A stretch of DNA of 64,000 nucleotides from Halovenus marina (GCF_051414115.1 NZ_JBLKNZ010000001.1:2790001-2854000), one strand, 5' to 3'. Shown: positions 16,150-25,228, counted from the stretch's first letter. The notes: generated by a model not told the origin, from the sequence alone. Numbers and translations are program-made.

Positions 16150-16182
16150 GGGCGTACGTCGACGCCGCTACTCACTCACCGC

Positions 16183-17364
16183 TCACATCACGTCGCGGAC
16201 GAGATCGAGGGCGCGCTCCCGGTCGTCCCACGGAACGAAAATCGAGACTGAGGTCGCGCTGGTGATCACGTCGTGCAGATACACGTGTTCCTCGGCGAGC
16301 GGCGAGAGCAGATCATTCACCGCGCCGCGCTGGTTCTGGATGCCAGCGCCCGCGATCCGAAGCGCGGCGATTTCCTCTTCGAGCGTGACACTCGACATCA
16401 CGTCGTCCTCGACGACGGCATCGTGGAGCAGGGCCTCTGCCTCGCTCGCACGTCCCTTGTCGAGATAGAAACTGATCGAGTCCAGGCCGCTGGAGACTGT
16501 CTCGATGTTGATCCCCTCGTCTGCGAGCGCCGTCGAGAGCGTCGAGAGGATCCCGGGCTGGTTCCGGATCGCTCGCCCCGCGACGGTCAGACAGACCAGT
16601 TCCCGCTCGTGCAAGTCGATGATGTTCTTGAACTGCCCCTCGATGTTCGTCCCGCCAGTCAGCAGGTCGCCGTGCTGGTGGTGGACGACCCTGACCTTGA
16701 GGTTGTTCGATTTGTAGGTGAGCGCAGAGGGTGCGACGACCTCGGCCCCGCGAAAGGAGAGATTGCGGAGTTCGTCGACAGTAATCTCCGCGACGTTGCG
16801 TGCGCCCTCGACGACGTTCGGGTCACCGGTCATGACGCCTTCGACGTCCGTGACGATGACGACCTCGTCGGCGTCCATGTAGTTGCCGAGCATGACCGCA
16901 GTCGTGTCGCTGCCCCCGCGCCCGAGCGTCGTGATCGTCCCCTCGTGGTCCTGTGCCAGAAAGCCAGTGATGACTGGCACGACGCCGTCTTCCATCTGTT
17001 TTGCGCACTTCTCGGCCCGGCGGCGCGTCTCCTCAACGTCGACCTCACCGTACTCGTCGGTGATGATCGGCCACTCGGGGCGGCCGGGTTCGAGGAAGTT
17101 CGACTCGATCCCGCGGGCTTCGAGTGCGCCCTTGAGCATCCTGACGGAGGTACGCTCGCCCATGCTGACGATCTCCGCCCGGTCCTCCTCGCTGGCCTCG
17201 AATTTCATCTCGTCGAGCAGTTCGTCGGTCGTTCCCCCCATGGCGCTGACGACGACCGCGACCTGGTGACCGTCTTCGACCGCCGCAGCGATCGAGTCTG
17301 CGGCGCGGTTGATCCGGTCGCCGTTCGCGACGCTCGTTCCGCCAAATTTGGCGACTATACGCAT
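16183..17364 (-). CDS. lysC: Aspartate kinase
   Basis: This 393-residue enzyme phosphorylates aspartate, the first step towards threonine, methionine and lysine/diaminopimelate. The kinase domain (residues 1-255) starts MRIVAKFGGTSVANGDRI and has VSAMGGTTDELL, TTLGRGGSDTTAVMLG and VTDVEGVMTGDPN. Two ACT regulatory domains follow (VCLTVAGRAIRNQPGILSTL and IAALRIAGAGIQNQRGAVN), which normally bind an amino-acid end product. The ATG at 17364 starts right at the first strand, and longer upstream starts are rejected. thrC lies about 10 kb away, so the pathway is not clustered here. Confidence 0.95.
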   Translation of the reverse strand: MRIVAKFGGTSVANGDRINRAADSIAAAVEDGHQVAVVVSAMGGTTDELLDEMKFEASEEDRAEIVSMGERTSVRMLKGALEARGIESNFLEPGRPEWPIITDEYGEVDVEETRRRAEKCAKQMEDGVVPVITGFLAQDHEGTITTLGRGGSDTTAVMLGNYMDADEVVIVTDVEGVMTGDPNVVEGARNVAEITVDELRNLSFRGAEVVAPSALTYKSNNLKVRVVHHQHGDLLTGGTNIEGQFKNIIDLHERELVCLTVAGRAIRNQPGILSTLSTALADEGINIETVSSGLDSISFYLDKGRASEAEALLHDAVVEDDVMSSVTLEEEIAALRIAGAGIQNQRGAVNDLLSPLAEEHVYLHDVITSATSVSIFVPWDDRERALDLVRDVM

Positions 17365-17563
17365 GAGATCACCTGCCCTGATTGGTGCATTTGCACGGTG
17401 TTTGTAGTCACCTTGCATAACTGCTTTCATCGACCATCGAACGATACGGCTCCCGAGACTGCCATCTGAGAACCGGCAGCGGCAGAATGGTATAGCGACG
17501 GGCTGGTCGAAATCACTGCCAGCACGCCGGGTGTTTTACCTATCGAGCACTCCAACGAGAGGC

Positions 17564-17950
17564 ATGGAGCTACGAGACGCGGTCGAGGCCGACGCCGACC
17601 GGCTCGCCGAGTTGACCGACACGCCCCGTGACGTGATGCGCAATCTCGTCCACGACCGCACGGTGCGCGTCGCAGAGGCGTCCGACGAAATCGTCGGCTT
17701 CGTCAGCTACGACGCCCGCGACCGCACGGTACACGTTACCCAGCTAGAGGGCGATTCAGACAGCTTCGAGGAGCTACTCGCCGAACCTATCGGATTCGCC
17801 CGCGCCGAGGAGATGGCTGTCGAATTCCTCGTGCCGGACTCGGAGACGACTGCGAGTGCCGCAGCCAAAGCGGCTGGCTTCGAGCACACCGGGAGCGGCC
17901 CCCGATTCGAGGGGCAGTCGACGACGCGATACCGCATCGAAGAGCCCTGA
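17564..17950 (+). CDS. GNAT-like acetyltransferase, short haloarchaeal type
   Basis: A 128-residue protein: MELRDAVEADADRLAELTDT is a standard GNAT N-terminus, then VAEASDEIVGFVSYDARDRT (central strands), and a C-terminal part with AAAKAAGFEHTGSGPRFEGQ. The acetyl-CoA loop (usually Q/RxxGxG/A) is poorly kept, so it may be a divergent member or non-catalytic. A TATA-like TTTTACC at 17534-17540 gives a leaderless start at the ATG 17564. It is divergent from lysC, with 199 bases between. Confidence 0.75.
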   Translation: MELRDAVEADADRLAELTDTPRDVMRNLVHDRTVRVAEASDEIVGFVSYDARDRTVHVTQLEGDSDSFEELLAEPIGFARAEEMAVEFLVPDSETTASAAAKAAGFEHTGSGPRFEGQSTTRYRIEEP

Positions 17951-18016
17951 GTACCAGCGACCGTCCGTTCGACTGCAGCCACCGGTCTTTTTCCCCCTGC
18001 GCGCGTACGCTCTGGC

Positions 18017-18067
18017 ATGACAGGTCCCACCGAGTACACCGACGATACGCCCCAAACACAGCGATGA
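18017..18067 (+). CDS. 16-codon micro-ORF overlapping the next start (ATGA)
   Basis: ATG 18017 to TGA 18067 encodes MTGPTEYTDDTPQTQR. Its stop overlaps the ATG of the following gene in the four bases ATGA (18064-18067), the geometry of translational coupling. A T-rich box (GTCTTTTTCC, 17985-17994) lies at leaderless distance before it, so the transcript may start at this frame. It could be a coupling leader peptide or chance. Confidence 0.35.
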   Translation: MTGPTEYTDDTPQTQR

Positions 18068-18831
18068 CATCCGGCGTCGTTCCCCTGCTTGATGGTCTCG
18101 GGTTGGCGGTCAGCACGCTCTTCGGCGTGACTGATATCGTCTTGGAGACGAGTCCGATCTACGAACCAACGACCGAGGAGCTTCTGATATCGCTCGTCCT
18201 TGGCGTCCTCGTGGGCGCTGGACTGGGATATCACGCGTACACCACCGGCAGAAATCCGTTTGTCTGGGGTCTTCTCGGATTCTTCTTCAGTATTCTTGCG
18301 GCTGTCGTCTACGTGCTCTACGTCGTGATCTCTTCCGAACCGTCCGAGCAACGGGACCAACTCGAACCACGCGCAGAGATGGGTGACTCCCCCGAGTTTG
18401 GCGACCGGGTGACCGACCCGGAGGCCGAATCCGTCGCAGACACCGCGACACGAGATGGGACTGCCACACAACAGTCGACAGCGGACGACGGCAACCAGTG
18501 GCGGCAGGTCGCACGCGATGTCGACACTGACGCAGGCGGCGACGGATGGGCCGAATCGGCGCAAAAAACTGGATCCACTGCGCCACGAGAGCCGGGATCC
18601 GAGGGGGCGACTGCTCCGGAGTCGACCGGTCGTCGCCCTGCCGAGGTGCAACGCGAACAGGCCACGATGGTCGTCACACTCACCCACGACGAGGGGCGAC
18701 GCTACACGCGGTCGAACGTGACCGAAATCAATCGGGAGGGAGATATGATCGCTCTGACGGACGCGGACGGGTCTAGATCCACCTACGGAAACGCACAGAT
18801 CGAATCAGTCAGGCTCTCGAACGTGGAGTAA
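18064..18831 (+). CDS. Membrane protein with C-terminal cytosolic beta domain, unknown function
   Basis: A 255-residue protein. Residues about 41-60 and 66-92 are membrane helices (LLISLVLGVLVGAGLGYHAY, LLGFFFSILAAVVYVLYVVI). A long acidic, low-complexity segment follows (about 95-198), and the end is a compact unit (MVVTLTHDEGRRYTRSNVTE ... SRSTYGNAQIESVRLSNVE) that looks like a small beta domain. I recognise no named family. The start ATG overlaps the stop of a 16-codon frame. The flavin/F420-type gene follows 31 bases downstream on the same strand. Confidence 0.6.
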   Translation: MTSGVVPLLDGLGLAVSTLFGVTDIVLETSPIYEPTTEELLISLVLGVLVGAGLGYHAYTTGRNPFVWGLLGFFFSILAAVVYVLYVVISSEPSEQRDQLEPRAEMGDSPEFGDRVTDPEAESVADTATRDGTATQQSTADDGNQWRQVARDVDTDAGGDGWAESAQKTGSTAPREPGSEGATAPESTGRRPAEVQREQATMVVTLTHDEGRRYTRSNVTEINREGDMIALTDADGSRSTYGNAQIESVRLSNVE

Positions 18832-18862
18832 CCGCTTTTCTCGACCGGTCCGTAGTGCGCGT

Positions 18863-19291
18863 ATGTTCCGGACCGAGGAACGCCAGTACGTCGAGCGAGC
18901 ACGTGTCGGCCGCCTCGCTACCGCCGACGCCGAGGGTCGTCCCCACGCTGTCCCCGTGTGCTTTGCTCTCATGGATGATTCCATCGTCACCCCCATCGAC
19001 GAGAAGCCACAGCGCGCCCCGCCGGAGGGTCTTCGCCGGGCGCAAAACGTACGCACCAACGACCGCGTCTGTCTCGTCGTCGACCACTACACCGAAGAGT
19101 GGGATCGACTCGGCTGGGTACAGGTCCGCGGCACTGCCACCATCAAGTCGCCCGAGGACGACGGCCACGCCGACGGGATCCGTGCGCTCAGAGCGAAGTA
19201 CGACCAGTACGCCACTCACGCGCTGGACGACCGACCGCTCATCCGGATCGAGGTTGGGAGCGTTCAGTCGTGGGGGTCGCTCGTCACATGA
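18863..19291 (+). CDS. PPOX-class F420-dependent oxidoreductase (TIGR03668-like)
   Basis: A 142-residue split-barrel protein. MFRTEERQYVERARVGRLAT, ADAEGRPHAVPVCFALMDDS, a Lys/Pro loop (DEKPQRAPPEGLRRAQNV) and VCLVVDHYTEEWDRLGWVQV match the F420-binding PPOX-class family often labelled TIGR03668. In actinobacteria such proteins bind F420 and reduce various substrates; the haloarchaeal substrate is unknown. The 3' end overlaps the convergent polC stop by eight bases. Confidence 0.85.
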   Translation: MFRTEERQYVERARVGRLATADAEGRPHAVPVCFALMDDSIVTPIDEKPQRAPPEGLRRAQNVRTNDRVCLVVDHYTEEWDRLGWVQVRGTATIKSPEDDGHADGIRALRAKYDQYATHALDDRPLIRIEVGSVQSWGSLVT

Positions 19292-22200
19292 AATCAGCGA
19301 TGCCGGACTGTTTGTTGGTGTCGTCCTCGAAGAGTCGCTCGATTCGGGTTTCGAGGATCTCCAGGCGCTGTTTCGTGTACTCGCGTGCGCCGAACTCCTC
19401 TGCGACGCGGATCGCGGTGTCCATGTACTTGTTAACCGCGCCCTCGTAGACAGTGAGGCTCACGTCGCCGCCACACTCCCGGCAGGTTCCCGACAGCGGC
19501 GCGCGCCGGTACGAGCGCCCACAGCCACGACACCGAAACTCCTGTGTCGAGAACGCCTTGAGATTCCCCAGCAGATCCGGGAGAAAGTGGTACTCGATGA
19601 TGCGCTCTGCCACGTCAGTCTCGTCGACGGCGCGGAGTTTCCGCGAGAGCGCGAGTTGGGCGTCCATCTTCTCCTGCATGTCGCCCAGCGTCTTGTACGC
19701 CGACAGGTCCGGCCCGGCCGCGATGTCGCTCGTCTCGTGAGTGTGGACGAAGCCCCGATACTGGTCGTCGGTGTCCAGCGTCTCCTCCGCAATCCGCATG
19801 ATATCTTCGACCTCGCCCGTCTCGGCCAACTCGCGAGTCGCCTCGTAGAATTCGAGCGGGTACTCCCGCATGATGTCGATGTTGTGGGCTTCGTCGTCGA
19901 TTTCGGACGGGTCGATGCGCGAGGACATCACCAAGGGCGCGTCCATTCTGCCGCCCCGCTGGTTGGGGAGGTAGGATTTGCTGAAGTTGAGCAGTCCATC
20001 GAGCAACAGCATGACGCAGTCTTCGTCGCCGTCGCACTGCTTCTCTACTAAATCGTTCGTAACGAGATTGTGAGTTTCGGATACCGTGAGACAGTAGACC
20101 CAATCGCTCTCCGTTTCGACAATCTCTGTGCGTTTCACTTCGTCACCGAGATATTCCGAGTGTCCTCCGTCGAAAATTCGCTTCGCCGTTGTCGTCGTTT
20201 CTGCGAGCTGTGACTGAAGCTTTTGATCCTTTCGCGAGAGATGAAACCCGACAGTCTCCGCAAAGGTAGCTGCATCTTCTGAGGTGACGGTAACGATGTA
20301 CGACACCGCGGACATCTCGTCGCCAGTCTCGTCGTAGAACTCGGGGAATTTTTCGGACAGTGGCACCGGATCCGTCCGTTTGACCTGCGCTGAGATACCC
20401 AGTCTCGTCAACAGCGCCAGAAGATCCTCTTTGAGTTCTCGACTAACAGTCGTTGCGTGGATTGCGAGCGCGTTCCCATCAGCATGACCGTCTCCGCTGA
20501 AATAGCCGCGCAAAAACGCGGCAACGACTCTGTCCGGCGCGTCGAACACGCACTGTGGTACGCGCTTTGTGTGGGCATACTTGCCCATGTCCAACACCGT
20601 ATCGAATAGTGTGCGCAGTAATCGACCGGAGGTCGTAACCTTCGCTGCGTTCTCACGATACGGATCGACACCGAAATCCTGTTCCAGAACGTTCACGAAG
20701 AACTCCCTGGATTCTTGTTCTGTCCCGCAGATCGTCGTTTGATGGATACACCCCTTTTTTGTTTCCTGTTCCCGAGAAAACCCTTCCGCCGCGTAGTATC
20801 CTAGCACTGTCGCTACTTGCTCGTTGATGGTTACGAACCGGGATATCTCTGTACGGTCGCGTTTCATTCCTAGTGAAACATCTGCTGGAACCCAGTCGAG
20901 TACGCGCTCAACTGAGCCGATCAGGTCACACAGCAAGTCAGCAGGAAAACTGCCGCGATAGAGATAGTTACTCAGCGTCTTGTGAGACATGTCGAAATGT
21001 TCGGCAGTGCTTTTCAGCGGATAGAACTGACCGCTCCACTGGTCTCGGAGAACGTCCTCGAAGAGGTCGTACAATCGGTCCTTTTCGAGGCCTTTGATCA
21101 TCAGCCGATCGTTTGCTACCGTTTCACAGTCGAGAAACTCGGCCAGCAGATCGAACCGCCGCGTTTCGGCGTCTTCGGCCACACTATCGAGATTGAGCGG
21201 TTTCACGAGGGTATCCTCATCTGTAATCTCGGATGCACGCTTCGTCGTGAGTGTCTCGTGTTTGAGGACTTGCATCTCGTGATCGGGCGTCACCGTCACC
21301 TCCCGACCACTTCGAGTCTCGATCGAGAGTAAATGATCGGGTGCCGGATGTTTCGAGACTGTTTCGACAGGCTTTGGGACGATATCCCCGTCGCTATCGA
21401 GGGATGGTACGAGAATCTCCGTATCGATGTCTTCGACGAGTGTCCCGAAGTCGTCTTCTCTGGGTGTTTTAATTTGCGCCTCCACGAACGACTCGATGTC
21501 TTCGTATCGCCAGTCTCCACTGTCTCGCTGATACCAGATTTTCGTCTCCGGGTGGAAGCAGTTCCGACGCTTCGCTGCGTGAAAGTACGGATGCGCATAT
21601 CCCACAGCGGCACTCGTAAAGCCGACGACTCGCCCGACCGTCGCTGCGCTCGTGTGCGGAGCCATCCCGAAGACGAGTTCACCGACCAGATCCTCGCGGG
21701 TCTCAAAGTCGTAGTAGGACTCGAGGCCGTAGTACTGCGAGAGGAGATCGTCGACGAAGTCGGCGGTCTGGAGGAGGTGTTCGGCCGCGCCATCGGAGAG
21801 GACGATGTCCTGTACTTTGAGTTCGACCACCTGGTCGTCGTGTTCGAGCGGGTCGCCGTTGATGTCCCGTTCGTAGCCCAGTTCACGGAAGTCGTCGACG
21901 GTCACGTCGAGTTCGGCGGGTGTGACTGCCGTCACCGGGAGGTCGGTCATGTCGTAGCGAACGGTGCCGTCCTTGAACGCGGACACGTCGTGTTTCGCCC
22001 GCAGGATGCCCTTCTCCAGCGGTTCGATCGCTTTCGTCTCGGAGGACAGCCCCTTGACGCCTTTCAGAATATCGAAGGCCGAGGGGCGTTCTCCGACGGT
22101 CGCGAGCGCGTCCTTGAGTTCGCGGTCGATGTCGACGGTCGCGTACTGGGTCGGTTCGGCGAGCACCTCACACCGGGGACACTCCGCGCGGCCGGACTCG

Positions 22201-24383
22201 TCTGGCTGAACTTCCCGGTCACAGTCCGGGCAGAGATACACGGGCTGGGCTACGTCGCCGCAGTCCGGACACCGCGAATGGTAGGTGCGCGTGCCACAGG
22301 ACGCACATTCGCGCCGTCCGACCTCGACGCTGACCTCGCCTTTCGTCCCCTCGACGGAATCGCCCTGCGAGGCGGCCTCGGTGACCGAGCGCTGACTGCC
22401 GCCCGCCTCACCGATCGGAAAGAGCGTGTGGACGGCAGGCGAGAGTTCGCGCTGTTCTGACTTTTCGGGGCGGCCCATGCGGTTGCCGATGCGAGTCGGC
22501 GCGCGCTCGCGCACCAGAAACGGCGCGAGTTCGTTCACGACGCGGATGGCGTTGTCCCCGTCGTCGTACGTTCGTGCTCGCTCGCTCACCGAATCGAGCA
22601 TTCGCACCCGTTCGAGCGATTCGGCGAATCCGAGCGTCCGAACCAGCGGTTCCCAGTCGGGGATCTGCAGTCGCGTTTCGGTCTGGGTGTGCTCGACCAG
22701 CAGCGTCTCCAGCGTCTCGCGCACGGCGTCGGTGTTTTGCACGACCAGTTGCTGGCCGCTCTCTGCGGAGGGCGCGAGCGACGCCCCGTCGGCGGTGGCG
22801 ACGTCGGCCTCAGCGATGGCGTCAGCAAGAGTTTCGACGTCCTCGACGCTCACGTCGTGCCAGAGATACGTCCACTCGGGGTGGAGGGGTGCGTCGTAGG
22901 ACTCGGCCCAGTCGAGCGCCTGCGCGGAGTCCGGCGACTCGAGGTCGAACGACGGGTCGTCCGCAAGCGCCTGGACGGGCGCGCCCGCGGCCTCGAACTC
23001 CTTGACCCACCACTCGAAGACGTAGGAGGCGGGCGCGAGCGGGTGGTTGTTCTCGACGAACTCGCCGTAGTTGACCAGATACTCCCCGGCGTCGAGGATG
23101 CGTTCGACGCCGTTTCTGACCCGCTTTGCCTCGCTCACGTCGTCGATCCGGCGCACGTCGCCGTTTGCGAGTCGAACCGTCGGCCCCTCGATGCTGTCGA
23201 CGGGGACGATGCCCGCGGCCTTGCCCGGTCGCTCGGTTTTGATCTGCGTTCCGGGCGCGAGAAAGTCATCGAGCAGGTGCATCGTCGCCGGGTGAATCCC
23301 GGCGGTCGCGTGACCGTGATTGCGCGCCCGGCCGTACCGGAGTCGGAAGCCGCCGGGTTCGCTCGGATGCGAGAAGACCGGCCGTCCGGCGATCAAATCC
23401 TGGAGGAACTTCTTCGAGGGGTCGGGCCGTAGCGGACCCGCCGCTGGTTCGTCGGCGGGCTGGTCTCCCTCCGTGTCGTCCGCCGAGTCGTCTCCGTCTG
23501 CGTCGCCATCGCTCTCTGAGTCGTCATCCTCGTGTGCACCGCCCTTGTACGTCCCGTCGATGAGGTCCTGCAGCCACGGCCAGTCCACCTCGTCGAGTTC
23601 GCGGGTGTAGCGCTGGATCTTCGGCGCTTTCAGGGCGATACCCTCCCCGAAGACCAGACACATCCCGCCGCGTGAGGCGTTGGTGTCAACCCGGTCGAGG
23701 TCGCGGTATCCGGAGACCTCCTCGTCGCCAGTCGCCTCGCCGTCGAGCATGATCGGGATGTGCTCGGCGATGAATTTGGCCTCACTTTCCTTTGGGGCGT
23801 ACTGCAGGCCGGTCTCCTCGTCGTAGAGTGCGACCTCAGCGGCGTACCGGCCGATCTCGTCGTCTCTGGCGTGGTACTCGTCGATGCCGAGCAGTGCCCG
23901 CGCGTAGTCGGCAACGAGTACCGAGAGCGCCTGTGCCGTGCCGCCCGCAGAGCGGATTGGCCCGGCGTAGTAAACGTTGATAAACTCCGTCCCGTCGTCG
24001 TTTTCGAGCAGTTCGACGCGGTCGATCCCCTCGATCGGTGCTGCCACGACCCCCTCGGTCAGCAGTGCAACAGCCGTCCGAACCGCCCCCTCGATCTTGC
24101 CAGCGCGCGTGTCGTAGTCGCCGACCGCCCCCGAGACGAAGTCTTCGACGAGTTCGAGCGCGGCTTCCTCGCGGGACATCTCCCCTTCGAGTTCGCGCAC
24201 CCGCTCAGCGACGCCGTCGATGCCGAGGATGTTCTCGACGCGGTCGGCCATGTCCTGTGCGACGGGAATCTCCACTTCGGGCTCGGGGTCACCCCCGCGC
24301 TCGCGGGCGGCGTTTGCGACCGACAGCGCCTCGTCGAGTTCGGCTTCGAGTTCCGCGAAGTAGCGCTCGTCGTCGGGTCTCAT
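19284..24383 (-). CDS. polC: DNA polymerase D large subunit (DP2), intein-containing
   Basis: A 1699-residue precursor: 1191 residues of DP2 plus a 508-residue intein (residues 942-1449). DP2 is the catalytic subunit of the archaeal replicative polymerase D and pairs with the DP1 exonuclease subunit. Visible marks are MRPDDERYFAELEAEL, FINVYYAGPIRSAGGTAQAL, the RLRYGRARNHGHATAGI core, zinc clusters (CASCGTRTYHSRCPDC, YLCPDCDREV...CPRCEV), and the catalytic N-CDGDED motif, which is split by the intein. C-terminal zinc cysteines lie in FRCRGCGRSYRRAPLSGTCR. An acidic insert at about residues 285-315 is a halophilic addition. Its ATG overlaps the stop of the PPC gene (ATGA), so the two are cotranscribed. 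Confidence 0.97.
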   Translation of the reverse strand: MRPDDERYFAELEAELDEALSVANAARERGGDPEPEVEIPVAQDMADRVENILGIDGVAERVRELEGEMSREEAALELVEDFVSGAVGDYDTRAGKIEGAVRTAVALLTEGVVAAPIEGIDRVELLENDDGTEFINVYYAGPIRSAGGTAQALSVLVADYARALLGIDEYHARDDEIGRYAAEVALYDEETGLQYAPKESEAKFIAEHIPIMLDGEATGDEEVSGYRDLDRVDTNASRGGMCLVFGEGIALKAPKIQRYTRELDEVDWPWLQDLIDGTYKGGAHEDDDSESDGDADGDDSADDTEGDQPADEPAAGPLRPDPSKKFLQDLIAGRPVFSHPSEPGGFRLRYGRARNHGHATAGIHPATMHLLDDFLAPGTQIKTERPGKAAGIVPVDSIEGPTVRLANGDVRRIDDVSEAKRVRNGVERILDAGEYLVNYGEFVENNHPLAPASYVFEWWVKEFEAAGAPVQALADDPSFDLESPDSAQALDWAESYDAPLHPEWTYLWHDVSVEDVETLADAIAEADVATADGASLAPSAESGQQLVVQNTDAVRETLETLLVEHTQTETRLQIPDWEPLVRTLGFAESLERVRMLDSVSERARTYDDGDNAIRVVNELAPFLVRERAPTRIGNRMGRPEKSEQRELSPAVHTLFPIGEAGGSQRSVTEAASQGDSVEGTKGEVSVEVGRRECASCGTRTYHSRCPDCGDVAQPVYLCPDCDREVQPDESGRAECPRCEVLAEPTQYATVDIDRELKDALATVGERPSAFDILKGVKGLSSETKAIEPLEKGILRAKHDVSAFKDGTVRYDMTDLPVTAVTPAELDVTVDDFRELGYERDINGDPLEHDDQVVELKVQDIVLSDGAAEHLLQTADFVDDLLSQYYGLESYYDFETREDLVGELVFGMAPHTSAATVGRVVGFTSAAVGYAHPYFHAAKRRNCFHPETKIWYQRDSGDWRYEDIESFVEAQIKTPREDDFGTLVEDIDTEILVPSLDSDGDIVPKPVETVSKHPAPDHLLSIETRSGREVTVTPDHEMQVLKHETLTTKRASEITDEDTLVKPLNLDSVAEDAETRRFDLLAEFLDCETVANDRLMIKGLEKDRLYDLFEDVLRDQWSGQFYPLKSTAEHFDMSHKTLSNYLYRGSFPADLLCDLIGSVERVLDWVPADVSLGMKRDRTEISRFVTINEQVATVLGYYAAEGFSREQETKKGCIHQTTICGTEQESREFFVNVLEQDFGVDPYRENAAKVTTSGRLLRTLFDTVLDMGKYAHTKRVPQCVFDAPDRVVAAFLRGYFSGDGHADGNALAIHATTVSRELKEDLLALLTRLGISAQVKRTDPVPLSEKFPEFYDETGDEMSAVSYIVTVTSEDAATFAETVGFHLSRKDQKLQSQLAETTTTAKRIFDGGHSEYLGDEVKRTEIVETESDWVYCLTVSETHNLVTNDLVEKQCDGDEDCVMLLLDGLLNFSKSYLPNQRGGRMDAPLVMSSRIDPSEIDDEAHNIDIMREYPLEFYEATRELAETGEVEDIMRIAEETLDTDDQYRGFVHTHETSDIAAGPDLSAYKTLGDMQEKMDAQLALSRKLRAVDETDVAERIIEYHFLPDLLGNLKAFSTQEFRCRGCGRSYRRAPLSGTCRECGGDVSLTVYEGAVNKYMDTAIRVAEEFGAREYTKQRLEILETRIERLFEDDTNKQSGIADFM
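20037..21560 (-). mobile_element. Intein with LAGLIDADG-type homing endonuclease in polC
   Basis: This is an in-frame protein intron of 508 residues. It begins with Cys1 (CFHPETKIWY, after AAKRRN), has the block B-like VTPDHEMQVLKHE, two dodecapeptide endonuclease motifs (VLGYYAAEG and FLRGYFSGDG), and ends SETHNLVTNDLVEKQ before the extein Cys of CDGDED. The last residue is Gln, not the usual Asn, as in the Pyrococcus abyssi PolII intein. Its base composition is clearly more AT-rich than the surrounding exteins, in line with horizontal movement. Boundaries come from extein homology and the conserved splice junctions. Confidence 0.93.
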
Positions 24384-24805
24384 GAAAGCGGCCAGAGGTC
24401 GAGTTCCGTCACCTCGTCGTGTGTGCGTTCGAGTGTCGTCTCGAACGTCCGCACGTACAGCTCTCCAGCAAAGACCGTCGCCCGGTCGAGATGGCCAGCG
24501 GCCGTGCTCCCGTCCGGTCGGGAGAACGTCGCGTGCGTGTGGGCGAATCGCTCACCGTCGAGCCACGAGATGTTCCCGACGAGCGAGGCGACTTCGAGCG
24601 GTTCGTCGAATTCGACCGGCTCGTACTCCTTCTCGTCCTGGTCGTAGAACATGATCCGGGCGTCCTGTGCGGCCCCGAGTCCGAAAAACACCGCCGAGTC
24701 GACCCCCTCGCGCTCGGCGAACGTCTCGATCTGGGCACGCCAGTCCTTGCCGTGTTCGAGTCGGGCGAGAAACTCCCGGCCGCCCGCGACTTCGATAGAA
24801 TCCAT
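24380..24805 (-). CDS. PPC/DUF296-domain DNA-binding protein
   Basis: A 141-residue single-domain protein of the plant-and-prokaryote-conserved (DUF296) family. GREFLARLEHGKDWRAQIET, VDSAVFFGLGAAQDARIMFY, EPLEVASLVGNISWLDGERF and HTHATFSRPDGSTAAGHL follow the family pattern; the His residues of HTHATF form the metal site seen in PPC structures. In plants the domain is fused to AT-hooks; free-standing archaeal forms have no known role. ATG 24805 is preferred to an upstream in-frame start that would add 44 unconserved residues. Its stop overlaps the polC start by four bases, implying translational coupling. Confidence 0.88.
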   Translation of the reverse strand: MDSIEVAGGREFLARLEHGKDWRAQIETFAEREGVDSAVFFGLGAAQDARIMFYDQDEKEYEPVEFDEPLEVASLVGNISWLDGERFAHTHATFSRPDGSTAAGHLDRATVFAGELYVRTFETTLERTHDEVTELDLWPLS

Positions 24806-24950
24806 GTTCCCGAACAGGGTTGGCACGTTCAAAACTGTACTGGTCATCCCGCTGTGACTGTCGCTGCCCACCGTCACTCGGCACCCCGTCTCCCCGGAAA
24901 CCACCGCTCCGACGACACACAAGTGTTCGCTCAGCATCTAATCAAAAAGC

Positions 24951-24958
24951 ATATACTT
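24951..24958 (+). promoter_or_regulatory. TATA box of the 39-residue protein gene
   Basis: ATATACTT lies 24-31 bases before the ATG at 24982, the expected leaderless spacing. Confidence 0.65.
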
Positions 24959-24981
24959 ATTCCAGCCCTCGTTTCAACTGT

Positions 24982-25101
24982 ATGAGCAAAGTCAAGAAGG
25001 GGCTGGCTGCTGCAGCCGCGCTGGTCGTCGGTGTACTGACACTGAAAGCACTACGAAATCGCGGATCGGAACCGGAAGACGACGACGCTCTCGAGGAGTA
25101 G
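24982..25101 (+). CDS. 39-residue small protein with one hydrophobic segment
   Basis: ATG 24982 to TAG 25101. MSKVKKGLAAAAALVVGVLT is a Lys-rich start running into a short hydrophobic helix; the rest (LKALRNRGSEPEDDDALEE) is acidic. A good TATA box at leaderless distance supports the start. It looks like a small membrane-associated protein of a haloarchaeal type I have no name for. It is divergent from the PPC-polC operon. Confidence 0.65.
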   Translation: MSKVKKGLAAAAALVVGVLTLKALRNRGSEPEDDDALEE

Positions 25102-25197
25102 CGAAGACCGAACCGCCGCCGTCGGCGTCGTCTGTTCTTGCGTGTCGCGTTCGTGATACCGTTCGATGCAGCGAGCGCGTCGTATGTCTTGCCCAAA

Positions 25198-25205
25198 CAT
25201 ATATC
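25198..25205 (+). promoter_or_regulatory. TATA box of the GNAT gene at 25229
   Basis: CATATATC lies 24-31 bases before the ATG at 25229. Confidence 0.65.
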
Positions 25206-25228
25206 ATGTCTGGGGTGTTTCTCCCGGT

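Noticed and set aside
20873..22460. Several plus-strand frames inside polC and its intein
   Set aside because: They are shadows of the minus-strand gene; the intein and extein motifs are unambiguous on the minus strand.
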